Assembly: GCA_964397015.1 (NCBI GenBank) | Contig: CAYNHL010000041.1 | Coordinates: 1-26,396 of the forward strand | DNA: 26,396 nt | Reading direction: 5' to 3' | DNA from: MADRE2 sp964397015 | GTDB lineage: Bacteria > Desulfobacterota > Desulfobacteria > Desulfobacterales > Desulfobacteraceae | Part shown: piece after piece, positions 7,561-15,404 of the stretch | Numbering within the stretch: position 1 is the stretch's first letter | How the letters are laid out: each line of letters starts with the position of its first letter | Translations under genes and position numbers: made by a program | The notes under the pieces: generated by a model | Databases searched by the model: none | The model's input: only the letters and a program-made list of their open reading frames with translations | Told to the model about the DNA's origin: nothing

Positions 7561-8403
7561 TTATGACTGAGGAACCCCTTTTTTAAGGGTTTTCATCCGG
7601 TGGGCACGGATATGGGCAATTCCCTGTGAAAATACGAATCCCGTGCCGGCGACCAGGATGATAGCTGCGCCGGATGTCAAATCGTAGGCATAGGAGAGCC
7701 AAAGGCCGGTGATGGTAAATACCGAACCCAGCAGGCTGGAATTGATCATCATCCTGACCAGGGACCTCGAGTAGGGTTCGACGATATAGGGTGGGATGGT
7801 CAGAAGGGCGATGACCAGGATCAGGCCGACCACCTGGATAATCATGACAATGCCTACTGACAGGATACCGATTAGGGAGAAATAAAGTCTTTTGACGGCA
7901 ATACCCCTGACCTTGGCAAATTCCTCGTCATAGGACATGGCCAGGATATCCTTGTAGAATAAAAAAACAAAGGCCAGCACTATGATTCCGACAAAAAGCA
8001 TGATCCACAGGTCGGTGGCGGGAACGGTCAGGATACTTCCAAAAAGATAGCTCATCAAATCCACGTTGTATCCCGGGGAAAGGTCTATCAGGATGATCCC
8101 CAGGGCCATACCTATGGCCCATATCACGCCAATGACGGTATCCGCCCGGTGCCGGGCCTTTAGTGTGACGGCCGCCATTATCATGGCGGCAGCAAGGGAA
8201 AATCCCAGTGTGCCGGCCAGAAACGGCCAGTTGAAATAAAAGGCCAGCCCGATACCGCCATAGGCGGAATGGGCAATGCCCCCGGACAGGAACACGATAC
8301 GGTTCACCACCACCAGGGTACCCATGATGCCGCAAATGATGCTGGCCAGAATGCCCGCGACCAGGGCGTGCTGCATGAAGTCAAAGGTCAGGGCCTCGAT
8401 CAT
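7561..8403 (-). CDS. znuB: Zinc/manganese-type ABC transporter permease
   Basis: A 280-residue polytopic membrane protein of the ABC-3 (ZnuB/MntB/TroC) family with about eight to nine hydrophobic segments. Typical marks near the N-terminus are F-M-Q-H-A-L-V-A-G, a G-T-L-V-V-V-N-R stretch and G-G-I-A-H-S-A-Y-G-G, the conserved segment after the first helix. ATG 8403 was chosen over the ORF-extending start at 8466 because it forms an ATGA overlap with the znuC stop and removes a non-hydrophobic extension. It is the last gene of znuA-znuC-znuB and converges on the EFR1 gene with a 40-base gap lacking an obvious terminator. Substrate is inferred from the neighbours; Mn cannot be excluded. Confidence 0.9.
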   Translation of the reverse strand: MIEALTFDFMQHALVAGILASIICGIMGTLVVVNRIVFLSGGIAHSAYGGIGLAFYFNWPFLAGTLGFSLAAAMIMAAVTLKARHRADTVIGVIWAIGMALGIILIDLSPGYNVDLMSYLFGSILTVPATDLWIMLFVGIIVLAFVFLFYKDILAMSYDEEFAKVRGIAVKRLYFSLIGILSVGIVMIIQVVGLILVIALLTIPPYIVEPYSRSLVRMMINSSLLGSVFTITGLWLSYAYDLTSGAAIILVAGTGFVFSQGIAHIRAHRMKTLKKGVPQS

Positions 8404-9182
8404 TTTGACCGCCTGTGTTCCGGCAGGTCCGGATGGAAAGGGGCGTTGACCATGCCGACAGGGCACAGTTCCGCAGCGGAACAGGCCTGCATTGTATTGA
8501 ACATGTCCCGGTCCAGGTCGTTCGGGCGGTGGTAGTGAAGACGCCTGTTGACGCAGGCTACCGATTTTACATACCGGGAGACAACCAGAAGGTCATGAGT
8601 TACCACCAGGATTGTCACATCGGTGTTCAGATCGGTCAAAAGCTGGAAAAAACGTGCCTGTCCGCTGGTGTCAATACTGGCAGTGGGTTCATCGAGCAGC
8701 AGCAGTTTCGGACGGGTGACCAGAGCCCTTGCAATGAGAACCCGCTGGCGTTCTCCTCCGGAAAGCCTGCCGATTTTTTGGTGAGCTTTGCCTCCCATGT
8801 CCATTTTTTCAAGCGAGGTCATGGCATCCTGCCGGTCCTTTTTTTCATGTCTGCGGCGCCAGCGGTCCTGCGGCCGGAAAGTCCCCATCATGACTACGTC
8901 AAGGGCGGTGATGGGAAAATCCTGGTTGAGATGGACATTCTGTGGAACGTATCCAATGGCCTGGTGTGCTTCGTTGCCGATTGAATCCTTGATGTGGATA
9001 GAACCGGTATCAGGCTTGAGCAGTCCCAGGATCAGTTTTAACAGGGTGGTTTTACCGCTGCCGTTGGGACCGACAATTGCCATGAAATCACCCGGTTCTA
9101 TGTTCAGGTTTATGTTGTCCAGGACATTTTCCTGGTTGTAGGAAAACGACATGTTGTTGATGGTTATAATCGGAGACGTCAT
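8400..9182 (-). CDS. znuC: Zinc/manganese-type ABC transporter ATP-binding protein
   Basis: A 260-residue ABC ATPase. Walker A is G38-P-N-G-S-G-K-T, the Q-loop lies near residue 81, the signature is L140-S-G-G-E-R-Q, Walker B ends in D164-E165 and the switch histidine is H196 (T-H-D). The C-terminal tail carries Cys and His residues (C-S-A-A-E-L-C-P, then two His), often seen in ZnuC-like ATPases of this subgroup. AAGGA lies five bases before the ATG. The gene starts 15 bases after znuA and overlaps znuB by ATGA. It drives metal uptake through the ZnuB homolog. Confidence 0.92.
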   Translation of the reverse strand: MTSPIITINNMSFSYNQENVLDNINLNIEPGDFMAIVGPNGSGKTTLLKLILGLLKPDTGSIHIKDSIGNEAHQAIGYVPQNVHLNQDFPITALDVVMMGTFRPQDRWRRRHEKKDRQDAMTSLEKMDMGGKAHQKIGRLSGGERQRVLIARALVTRPKLLLLDEPTASIDTSGQARFFQLLTDLNTDVTILVVTHDLLVVSRYVKSVACVNRRLHYHRPNDLDRDMFNTMQACSAAELCPVGMVNAPFHPDLPEHRRSK

Positions 9183-9197
9183 CCAGATCCTTTTTTG

Positions 9198-10091
9198 CTA
9201 TTCAAGAACTTGCCTGAACTGTTCGGCAATTTTCCTCAAGTTCTGCTCCCAGTTTTCGGCAAGCGGGTCTGCCTCGATCACAGTGCCATTGATCTGTTGT
9301 GCCACCAGGCTGGCACTTTTGGATGAAAACTGTGGCTGTACAAATACCACATCGATCCGGTTCTGCCTGGCATGGGTGATAAGGGCCTGCAGCTGGGCAG
9401 GCTTGGGGTTTTTTCCTTCCACTTCGATTGGAATCTGTTCAAGCCCGTAGGTCCTGGCAAAATAACCCCAGGATGGATGGAAGACCATGAATTTTTTCCC
9501 GCTGCTGCCTGACAATATCCCGGCAATATCCCTGTCAAGGGATTCAATAGCGGATATAAGACGTTCGCTGTTGATCCGGTAAAAGTCCCGGTTTGCCGGA
9601 TCCTCTTTCTGGAGGGCTTTTGTAATGGTTGCAGCCTGTTTTGCAGCAAGGGGCGGAGACAGCCAGATATGGGGATCCGGATGACCCTGCATTGATCCTG
9701 TATCATGATCGTGTTCCTCGATTGAATCATGCAAATGGGATTTCATTGGTATTTTGTCGATACCTTCATCCGTGTGAACGATTTTCATATCAGGATTTGA
9801 TGCTGCAAAACGCGAAAGCCAGGTCTTTTCAAACGGAACTTTGATGGCAAAATAGATAGCTGCCCTGGAAAGCTTTACCATCTGTGAGGGCTTTGGTTCA
9901 TATGTGGCAGGGTTGGCACCGGGGCTGACCATGACCTGGACATCCACGAGGTCCTTGCCGATCTGCTGCACAAAATATTTCTGGGGCAAAATACTGACAA
10001 ACACCATGAGTGGTTCCCGTGCAAAAGAGGAGGAGGCATATCCGTATAACAGTGCAAGGGTCAATACAATATAAAAAATACCATTTTTCAT
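9198..10091 (-). CDS. znuA: Zinc/manganese-type periplasmic metal-binding protein
   Basis: A 297-residue cluster A-I solute-binding protein with an N-terminal signal segment ending S-S-F-A near residue 24. Three of the usual metal ligands are present: H141 in D-P-H-I-W, H205 in F-H-P-S-W and D275 in E-A-D-P. The first ligand, normally the His of P-H-T-Y-E, is Ala here (P61-A62-T-Y-E-P). A histidine- and acid-rich loop lies at about 119-141, as in zinc-type members. It is the first gene of the znu operon. An AAGGAG site lies rather far, about 13 bases, before the only plausible ATG. Zinc is the best guess from the His-rich loop; Mn or Fe remain possible. Confidence 0.88.
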   Translation of the reverse strand: MKNGIFYIVLTLALLYGYASSSFAREPLMVFVSILPQKYFVQQIGKDLVDVQVMVSPGANPATYEPKPSQMVKLSRAAIYFAIKVPFEKTWLSRFAASNPDMKIVHTDEGIDKIPMKSHLHDSIEEHDHDTGSMQGHPDPHIWLSPPLAAKQAATITKALQKEDPANRDFYRINSERLISAIESLDRDIAGILSGSSGKKFMVFHPSWGYFARTYGLEQIPIEVEGKNPKPAQLQALITHARQNRIDVVFVQPQFSSKSASLVAQQINGTVIEADPLAENWEQNLRKIAEQFRQVLE

Positions 10092-10119
10092 GATGCGGTA
10101 ATTTCTCCTTTGGCTTGTG

Positions 10120-10144
10120 TATTTGCCTGTGCCTTACGCAAATA
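10120..10144. promoter_or_regulatory. Candidate operator: 7-bp palindrome over the znu promoter
   Basis: TATTTGC (10120-10126) and GCAAATA (10138-10144) form a perfect inverted repeat with an 11-base spacer. It overlaps the predicted -10 box and start point of the znu operon, a classic repressor position. A Fur-family regulator such as Zur is the natural candidate from the regulated genes, but I do not recognise this as a known consensus. Confidence 0.45.
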
Positions 10145-10168
10145 TATGGCATCTGGGAAAAACTGCAA
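10141..10168 (-). promoter_or_regulatory. Candidate promoter for znuA-znuC-znuB
   Basis: On the minus strand TTGCAG (10168-10163), a 16-base spacer and TATATT (10146-10141). The -10 is five of six to consensus. The predicted start is near 10134, about 43 bases before the znuA ATG. Confidence 0.45.
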
Positions 10169-10218
10169 GTCCCGGGCACCATTTTCTGGGATTTTTCAAA
10201 AAAATCGAAAAGTTTTCC

Positions 10219-10247
10219 TTGTCAAAAAAGAACAAATACGATTTATT
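10219..10247 (+). promoter_or_regulatory. Candidate promoter for the AmmeMemoRadiSam operon
   Basis: TTGTCA (10219-10224), a 17-base spacer and TTTATT (10242-10247). The -35 is five of six to consensus and the -10 four of six. It would start transcription near 10254, about 70 bases before the GTG start. Confidence 0.35.
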
Positions 10248-10322
10248 TCAGGTTAAGTGAGGTCATCATCGTTGAAGCCCGAAAGTTGAATAAATACCAG
10301 CAATATGGGAAGGGGGCAGAAA

Positions 10323-11831
10323 GTGAAGCCGATTTTAATGAAAACAGCTTTCATTGTTATCGGAACAGCTCTTTTGATTTATGGAACCATAGGGATTGGG
10401 CATGCAAAAATGACCCGGCCGGCCGCCTTTGCCGGATCATTTTACCCGGCAGACCAGAAACGTCTTGAATCTATAATAAAAAATTTTGGCCGCCAGGCCA
10501 GCATGCCGGATCTGGAGCCATCGATTGAAGGCAGTGATCTCAGAGCACTGATAATGCCCCATGCAGGATACATATATTCAGGGCTGACAGCGGCACACGG
10601 GATGATGGCCCTCGAGGGCCGGTCCTATGAAAAAGTTGTTCTGCTGGGCCCTGACCATCACCTCGGGTTTACCGGATCTGCCGTAACCGGTTTTAAGTTC
10701 TTTGATACCCCGCTGGGGACAATACCAGTCCATCCTGATGCTCAAAAGCTTTTGAGTCAACCAGGTCTTTTTGACAAGTATCCGCTTGATAACCCAAAGG
10801 AACACTCCCTTGAGGTGATTCTGCCGTTTTTGCAGGTCGGGCTGGCATCATCTTTTTCCCTGGTTCCTGTAGTTGTTGGAAAGTGTGATGTCGAGCAAAC
10901 GGCAAATGCTGTCGAGGCCCTCCTGGACAAAGAGACACTGCTGGTGGTTTCGTCAGATCTTTCCCATTATCTGAACTATGATGCCGCGAGAAAAAAAGAC
11001 CTGCAGACCATTGACCAGATACTGGCGCTGGATATAAAAGCTTTTTCATCTTCAAAAAACAGTGCTTGCGGTAAAAATCCCCTGCTGGTATTGATGACAA
11101 TAGCAGCAGGGAAAAACTTGAAACCGGTGCTGCTGCATTATGCAAACAGCGGTGATACGGCCGGAACAAAACAACAGGTAGTAGGATATTGTGCCATGGC
11201 ATTTTTTAAAAAAGATAATCCGGAAAAACAAAAAGCGTCCCATAAATTGCATACAGTTTCTGCACAACAGGGCCTTCAGCTGTTGAGGCTTGCAAGACAG
11301 ACCATCGGCAGGAAGCTGAAGATTCAACAGGAACCGGTCTTGGTGACCGATGTTTACAGTGACTTGACAGATCCGGTTTACAATGAAAAGTTCGGTACTT
11401 TTGTCACAATCCATCTCGATGGGAGGCTCAGGGGCTGTATCGGGTCCCTGGAACCGGAAAGACCCCTGAAAGATGATGTAAGAGCCAACGCATTGAATGC
11501 CGCGTTCAAGGATCCAAGATTTGAGCCGTTGACCGAGCCGGAATTTTTCAAAATCCGTATCGAAGTAAGTATTTTGAGCCGGCCTCAAACACTTTCCTTC
11601 AGTGATGGCCGGGATCTGGTTAAAAAACTCAGGCCCGGTGTCGATGGGGTTATTATCAAAAAAGGCATGGCCAGGGCCACTTTTCTGCCGCAGGTCTGGG
11701 AACAGCTTCCCACGCCTGAGCGGTTTTTGTCCCAGTTATGCTTGAAAGCCGGACTGCCGGCCGATGAATGGGAAAACAAAAGCCTGACAGTCCAGACCTA
11801 TCAGGTCCAGTACTTTGAAGAACCGGAATGA
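10323..11831 (+). CDS. AmmeMemoRadiSam system fusion protein: Memo (B) plus AMMECR1 (A), with signal peptide
   Basis: A 502-residue fusion. Residues about 7-28 are a hydrophobic signal peptide ending in G-H-A. Residues 30-297 are a Memo-like domain that keeps the metal-site residues known from human MEMO1: H80 (P-H-A-G-Y), the H112/H113 pair (G-P-D-H-H) and C249 (A-C-G-K-N-P); E-H-S-L-E and S-S-D-L-S-H-Y are also present. Residues about 315-500 are an AMMECR1 domain with the invariant L369-R-G-C-I-G. GTG 10323 is preferred over ATG 10305 and ATG 10338 because the AGGGGG at 10311-10316 sits six bases before it. It heads a three-gene overlapping operon with a membrane protein and a radical SAM enzyme. 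The biochemical function of the system is unknown. The signal peptide implies a location outside the cytoplasm. Confidence 0.9.
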   Translation: MKPILMKTAFIVIGTALLIYGTIGIGHAKMTRPAAFAGSFYPADQKRLESIIKNFGRQASMPDLEPSIEGSDLRALIMPHAGYIYSGLTAAHGMMALEGRSYEKVVLLGPDHHLGFTGSAVTGFKFFDTPLGTIPVHPDAQKLLSQPGLFDKYPLDNPKEHSLEVILPFLQVGLASSFSLVPVVVGKCDVEQTANAVEALLDKETLLVVSSDLSHYLNYDAARKKDLQTIDQILALDIKAFSSSKNSACGKNPLLVLMTIAAGKNLKPVLLHYANSGDTAGTKQQVVGYCAMAFFKKDNPEKQKASHKLHTVSAQQGLQLLRLARQTIGRKLKIQQEPVLVTDVYSDLTDPVYNEKFGTFVTIHLDGRLRGCIGSLEPERPLKDDVRANALNAAFKDPRFEPLTEPEFFKIRIEVSILSRPQTLSFSDGRDLVKKLRPGVDGVIIKKGMARATFLPQVWEQLPTPERFLSQLCLKAGLPADEWENKSLTVQTYQVQYFEEPE

Positions 11832-13920
11832 TTCATATCTTCTGATTTTTGTTCTTTTCACCGGTATTGCATCGGTCACCACGCAGCTGGTGATGATCCG
11901 GGAATTTTTATCCCTTTTTTCGGGCAATGAATTCGTCATTGCCCTGATATTGTTCAACTGGCTTGTACTCGGAGCTGTCGGCACCCTGTCTGCCCGGAAA
12001 GTGGCAGGAGTAAGCAGGGGCACTTCTAAAACGGCAATACGCGCAGGGATCGTCCTGTGCGCCACAGGACCGGCACAGATCATCGTGGCACGGTACCTGG
12101 CCGGTATCCTGTTCCTTGAAGGGGGCTCCACAGGTTTTTACACAGTTTTTGGATTCACAATGGCGCTTTTTGCGCCTTATTCAATCCTGGCAGGATTCCT
12201 CCTGGCTTTTTGTGTCATCCTGGCCGGAAGGTTGACCGCAGGGTATCCCCTGAGCCGTGTTTACCTGGCGGACAATATCGGTGATGCCCTGGGAGGCGCC
12301 CTGTTTTCCTTTCTTTTGGTCTTTTTATTTACACCGGTACAGGCAGTGGTGATATCCAACGGCCTGTTGCTGGGTGTAATCGGCTGGTGGCGGGTGATAC
12401 CATCTCAGCGACAATCTGCAGGCCACACATGGTGGATGATCGGGGCGGCGGTGATAATGGCAGGCAGCCTTTTGGCCGAGCCTGTCACTTTGTCCGGCAG
12501 CAAAGGAGAGCTCGTGTTTTACCACGAAACTCCCTATGGCAGGGTGGCGGTACACGAATTACACGGTGCCCGTGCCCTGTACCTGAACGGGGTACCACTG
12601 TTCGACACTGTCAATACGCAATCTGCGGAAAAACATGTTCACCTTCCTTTGTCCCAGGTCGACGATCCTGAAAGAGTGCTGTTCATATCAGCCAGTGCCG
12701 GGGTTTTTCTTGAATTGAGCAAATATCCTTACGGCTGCGTGGATTACCTGGAAATCGATCCCCGGGTCAGCCAGGCCATGTTTTCATGTTCCTTTTTAGC
12801 GCCGGTGGACCGCCTTGAAGTGATAACAGTTGATGCCAGGCATTTTTTGAAAACTACTTCAAACATCTATGATGCCGTTATCATTGATATCCCGGAACCT
12901 GACACGTTTCAGTCCAACCGGTTCTACACGGCCGGGTTTTTCGATCTTTTGAGTTCACGCCTGTCTGATACCGGTGCAGCCGTTTTTTCGGTGACCGGGT
13001 ATGATCACTATCCATCCAAAGCTGTCCTTGAAAAACTGTCCATTATTTTTCAAACTGCCGGAAAAAGTTTTTCCGATGTCATGGTGCTGCCGGGCCCAAA
13101 GACCTTTTTTTTATTGAAAAAAACACAAATCCAGCCTGATATTCCGGCCATCCTGGCCAAAAAAGGCATCGATGCGCCTTATATGGAAACCGGGTTTTCA
13201 TTTGATTATTCAAAAGAGAAACAGCAATTGTTCCTGGAAAGAAGGGATCGCAAGGCTTTAGTCAATACCGATTTCAACCCGGTGCTGATCAAAAACAGTT
13301 TCAGGGCATGGTTTGAAAAATTCGATACCTCGCCCGAATGGCTCTGGGTTGTCGGCGCCCTGGTTTTCGGTATATACCTGTTCAGGCTGAACAGTCTTGA
13401 AACCCTTGTTTTTTTTACCGGATTTGCAGCCATGGGATTTGAAACAATGATCCTGTTTGTATTTCAGGTTTTGTTCGGCTATATTTATATCAAAACCGGT
13501 ATGATTGTAACATTGTTCCTGGCCGGGCTGATACCCGGAGCCCTGGCCGGAACGTTTTTCAATCTCAGGATTTCAAGGCCCGGCGTTTTTGCCCTGGATG
13601 CGGTCATTTCGGCAGGCATCTTTTTCTTTGTTCTGGTAACCATGGTATTCAAGGCTGATGCCGGCCAGTGGTTTTATTTCATGTCCGCGTTTATGATGGG
13701 ATTGATCTGTGGCCTTCAGTTTGTGTGCATGATGAACCTGAAAAACAATGATCCGTCGCGAATCACCCTGTTTTTAGGTGCGGATATAATGGGAGCGGCA
13801 GCAGGGGTGATCTGTTTTTCACTTGTTCTGCTGCCTGCCGCCGGACTTTTGAAGGCCGGAATAATGCTTGGAGTTATAAAATGCATGGGAACATTAAGGG
13901 CGTTGACATGCCGGAAGTGA
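11815..13920 (+). CDS. Polytopic membrane protein with internal spermidine-synthase-like domain
   Basis: A 701-residue protein. About six hydrophobic helices (residues 9-220) precede a soluble spermidine-synthase-like methyltransferase fold (about 232-400), followed by about six more helices to the C-terminus. In the soluble domain the acidic nucleotide-binding strand Y-L-E-I-D (D315), D340-A-R and the D-I-P-E-P then S-N-R-F-Y-T segment are kept. The glycine-rich SAM loop, usually G-G-G-D/E-G, is reduced to I-S-A-S-A-G-V (about 291-297), so catalysis is doubtful. No ATG exists near the start; TTG 11815 is the best choice, overlapping the previous stop by 17 bases. Placement between the Memo-AMMECR1 and radical SAM genes ties it to that module. 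Whether it makes polyamines is not shown. Confidence 0.8.
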   Translation: MKNRNDSYLLIFVLFTGIASVTTQLVMIREFLSLFSGNEFVIALILFNWLVLGAVGTLSARKVAGVSRGTSKTAIRAGIVLCATGPAQIIVARYLAGILFLEGGSTGFYTVFGFTMALFAPYSILAGFLLAFCVILAGRLTAGYPLSRVYLADNIGDALGGALFSFLLVFLFTPVQAVVISNGLLLGVIGWWRVIPSQRQSAGHTWWMIGAAVIMAGSLLAEPVTLSGSKGELVFYHETPYGRVAVHELHGARALYLNGVPLFDTVNTQSAEKHVHLPLSQVDDPERVLFISASAGVFLELSKYPYGCVDYLEIDPRVSQAMFSCSFLAPVDRLEVITVDARHFLKTTSNIYDAVIIDIPEPDTFQSNRFYTAGFFDLLSSRLSDTGAAVFSVTGYDHYPSKAVLEKLSIIFQTAGKSFSDVMVLPGPKTFFLLKKTQIQPDIPAILAKKGIDAPYMETGFSFDYSKEKQQLFLERRDRKALVNTDFNPVLIKNSFRAWFEKFDTSPEWLWVVGALVFGIYLFRLNSLETLVFFTGFAAMGFETMILFVFQVLFGYIYIKTGMIVTLFLAGLIPGALAGTFFNLRISRPGVFALDAVISAGIFFFVLVTMVFKADAGQWFYFMSAFMMGLICGLQFVCMMNLKNNDPSRITLFLGADIMGAAAGVICFSLVLLPAAGLLKAGIMLGVIKCMGTLRALTCRK

Positions 13921-15104
13921 ACCGGAGGCAGTTTATCAAGGCAGGTGTAATGGCGCTGCCTTTCGTTATGTCGGGTGTATGCCCGGTAACCGCGGGAATA
14001 CTGTCATCTGCCGGCAGTAAAACAAATGTCCGGGGCAAAATATTTAAAAACGATGCACCTGACACTCCCGGAGTGTTTTCAAAACCGGCCTCTTTTCAGC
14101 GGGTGCTGTCAGAAAACAAAATAATGTGTACCCTGTGCCCGAATCAATGCATCCTTTCTTCCGGGGACCGGGGGATATGCAGGTCCAGGGTCAATGTGGA
14201 AAATCAGCTTTACAGTATCAGTTACGGTAATCCCTGTGCCGTGCATGTGGATCCGGTGGAGAAAAAACCATTGTATCATTTCAAGCCGCAAAGCAATGTT
14301 TTCTCCATTGCCTGTGCCGGCTGCAATTTCAGGTGCCTCAATTGCCAGAACTGGGAAATATCCCAGTCACGGCCCGAAGAAATGACCACCTACAGGCTGT
14401 TTCCTGATGATGTCGTTGAAAAGACACTGGAATCCGGATCTTCTTCGATCGCATACACCTATTCAGAACCCACCACCTTTTACGAGTACATGCTGGATAC
14501 AGCCCGGTTGGCAAGGGACAGCGGCCTTTCCAATATATGGATTTCCAACGGCTATATCAACACCGAACCCCTGGACAGGCTTTGCCGTGTCCTGGATGCA
14601 GCCAACGTGAACCTGAAGGCATTTTCCGATAAAGTTTACCTCGAACTGAACGGCGGGCGGCTTCAACCTGTCCTGGATACCTTCGAGCTGTTGAATCGCC
14701 GCGGTATCCATTTTGAAATCACCCACCTTGTGGTACCGGGTTATACCGATCAGGATATAATGATGAAGCAGATGGTGGAATGGATTCTGTCCACGCTTGG
14801 ACCCATGCACCCGCTGCATTTTTTAAGGTTTTTCCCCCACTACCGGCTTAACCGGCTGAGGCCGACACCGGAAGATGTGCTGACACGGTTCAGGCAGACA
14901 GCCATGGACATGGGAATGAAGTACGTTTACGTGGGAAATGTGCCGGAGCATGAAGGTAATCACACCTATTGCCACGCCTGCGGGAAACTGGTCGTCGAGC
15001 GCAAAGGATACCGCATCATGCAGTTTCATATCCAGGATTCAAAATGCCGGTTCTGTGGGGAAACCATTCCCGGTATCTGGCACGACAGGGTCAAAAACAC
15101 TTGA
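13908..15104 (+). CDS. AmmeMemoRadiSam system radical SAM enzyme with Tat-like N-terminus
   Basis: A 398-residue protein. N-terminal N-R-R-Q-F-I-K (R6-R7) followed by a hydrophobic stretch (about 12-24) fits a twin-arginine signal. Four cysteines C74, C77, C81 and C91 precede the core, as in this family. The radical SAM CX3CX2C is C139/C143/C146, binding a [4Fe-4S] cluster. The C-terminus has two CxxC pairs (C-H-A-C and C-R-F-C) that form a probable zinc site. ATG 13908 has AAGGG seven bases upstream; ATG 13881 also has a GGAG at good distance but would put the Arg pair at 15-16. The gene overlaps the membrane protein gene by 13 bases. The family is named for co-occurrence with Memo and AMMECR1; its substrate is unknown. 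Confidence 0.92.
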   Translation: MPEVNRRQFIKAGVMALPFVMSGVCPVTAGILSSAGSKTNVRGKIFKNDAPDTPGVFSKPASFQRVLSENKIMCTLCPNQCILSSGDRGICRSRVNVENQLYSISYGNPCAVHVDPVEKKPLYHFKPQSNVFSIACAGCNFRCLNCQNWEISQSRPEEMTTYRLFPDDVVEKTLESGSSSIAYTYSEPTTFYEYMLDTARLARDSGLSNIWISNGYINTEPLDRLCRVLDAANVNLKAFSDKVYLELNGGRLQPVLDTFELLNRRGIHFEITHLVVPGYTDQDIMMKQMVEWILSTLGPMHPLHFLRFFPHYRLNRLRPTPEDVLTRFRQTAMDMGMKYVYVGNVPEHEGNHTYCHACGKLVVERKGYRIMQFHIQDSKCRFCGETIPGIWHDRVKNT

Positions 15105-15116
15105 TGAAACGTATGA

Positions 15117-15404
15117 TCAATAACGGGTTTCAAAAGAGGCCAGTTGTGAATCCACCGGCATTTCCTCGATAGTGACATCATCTACAACCGCATGGGGAGG
15201 TCCGCTATGGCACCATTCTATCATCTGTTTCACCCGTGCAGGCTCTGCTTTGAAAACCGCTTCGACGTCACCGTTTGGAAGATTTCTCACATATCCGTCA
15301 ACCCCGTGTGCCCTGGCAGCGGTCTCGCATGATTTACGGAAAAATACCCCCTGGACCCGTCCCTTGATGACGGCTTTTATCTGTAAAAGTTGTTTTTGAT
15401 TCAT
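15117..15404 (-). CDS. acyP: Acylphosphatase
   Basis: A 95-residue protein of normal family length. The signature G-R-V-Q-G-V-F-F-R (15-23, phosphate-binding loop with catalytic R23) and the second motif G-Y-V-R-N-L-P-N-G-x-V-E (37-48, catalytic N41) are intact. It hydrolyses acyl phosphates such as acetyl phosphate in the cytoplasm. AAGGAGG lies six bases before the ATG, inside the end of dinB, and the ATG overlaps the dinB stop (ATGA). It is the last gene of the motA-motB-pilZ-dinB-acyP run and converges on the radical SAM gene with only 12 bases between. Confidence 0.95.
   Translation of the reverse strand: MNQKQLLQIKAVIKGRVQGVFFRKSCETAARAHGVDGYVRNLPNGDVEAVFKAEPARVKQMIEWCHSGPPHAVVDDVTIEEMPVDSQLASFETRY

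Noticed and set aside
8404..8466. Longer N-terminus for the ZnuB permease
   Set aside because: The 21 extra residues are charged and proline-rich, lie inside znuC, and are not needed for the family match; ATG 8403 is coupled to the znuC stop.
11052..11588. Antisense open frame of 178 codons in the Memo-AMMECR1 gene
   Set aside because: It lies wholly opposite well-conserved Memo and AMMECR1 sequence, has no ribosome site and no recognisable domain.
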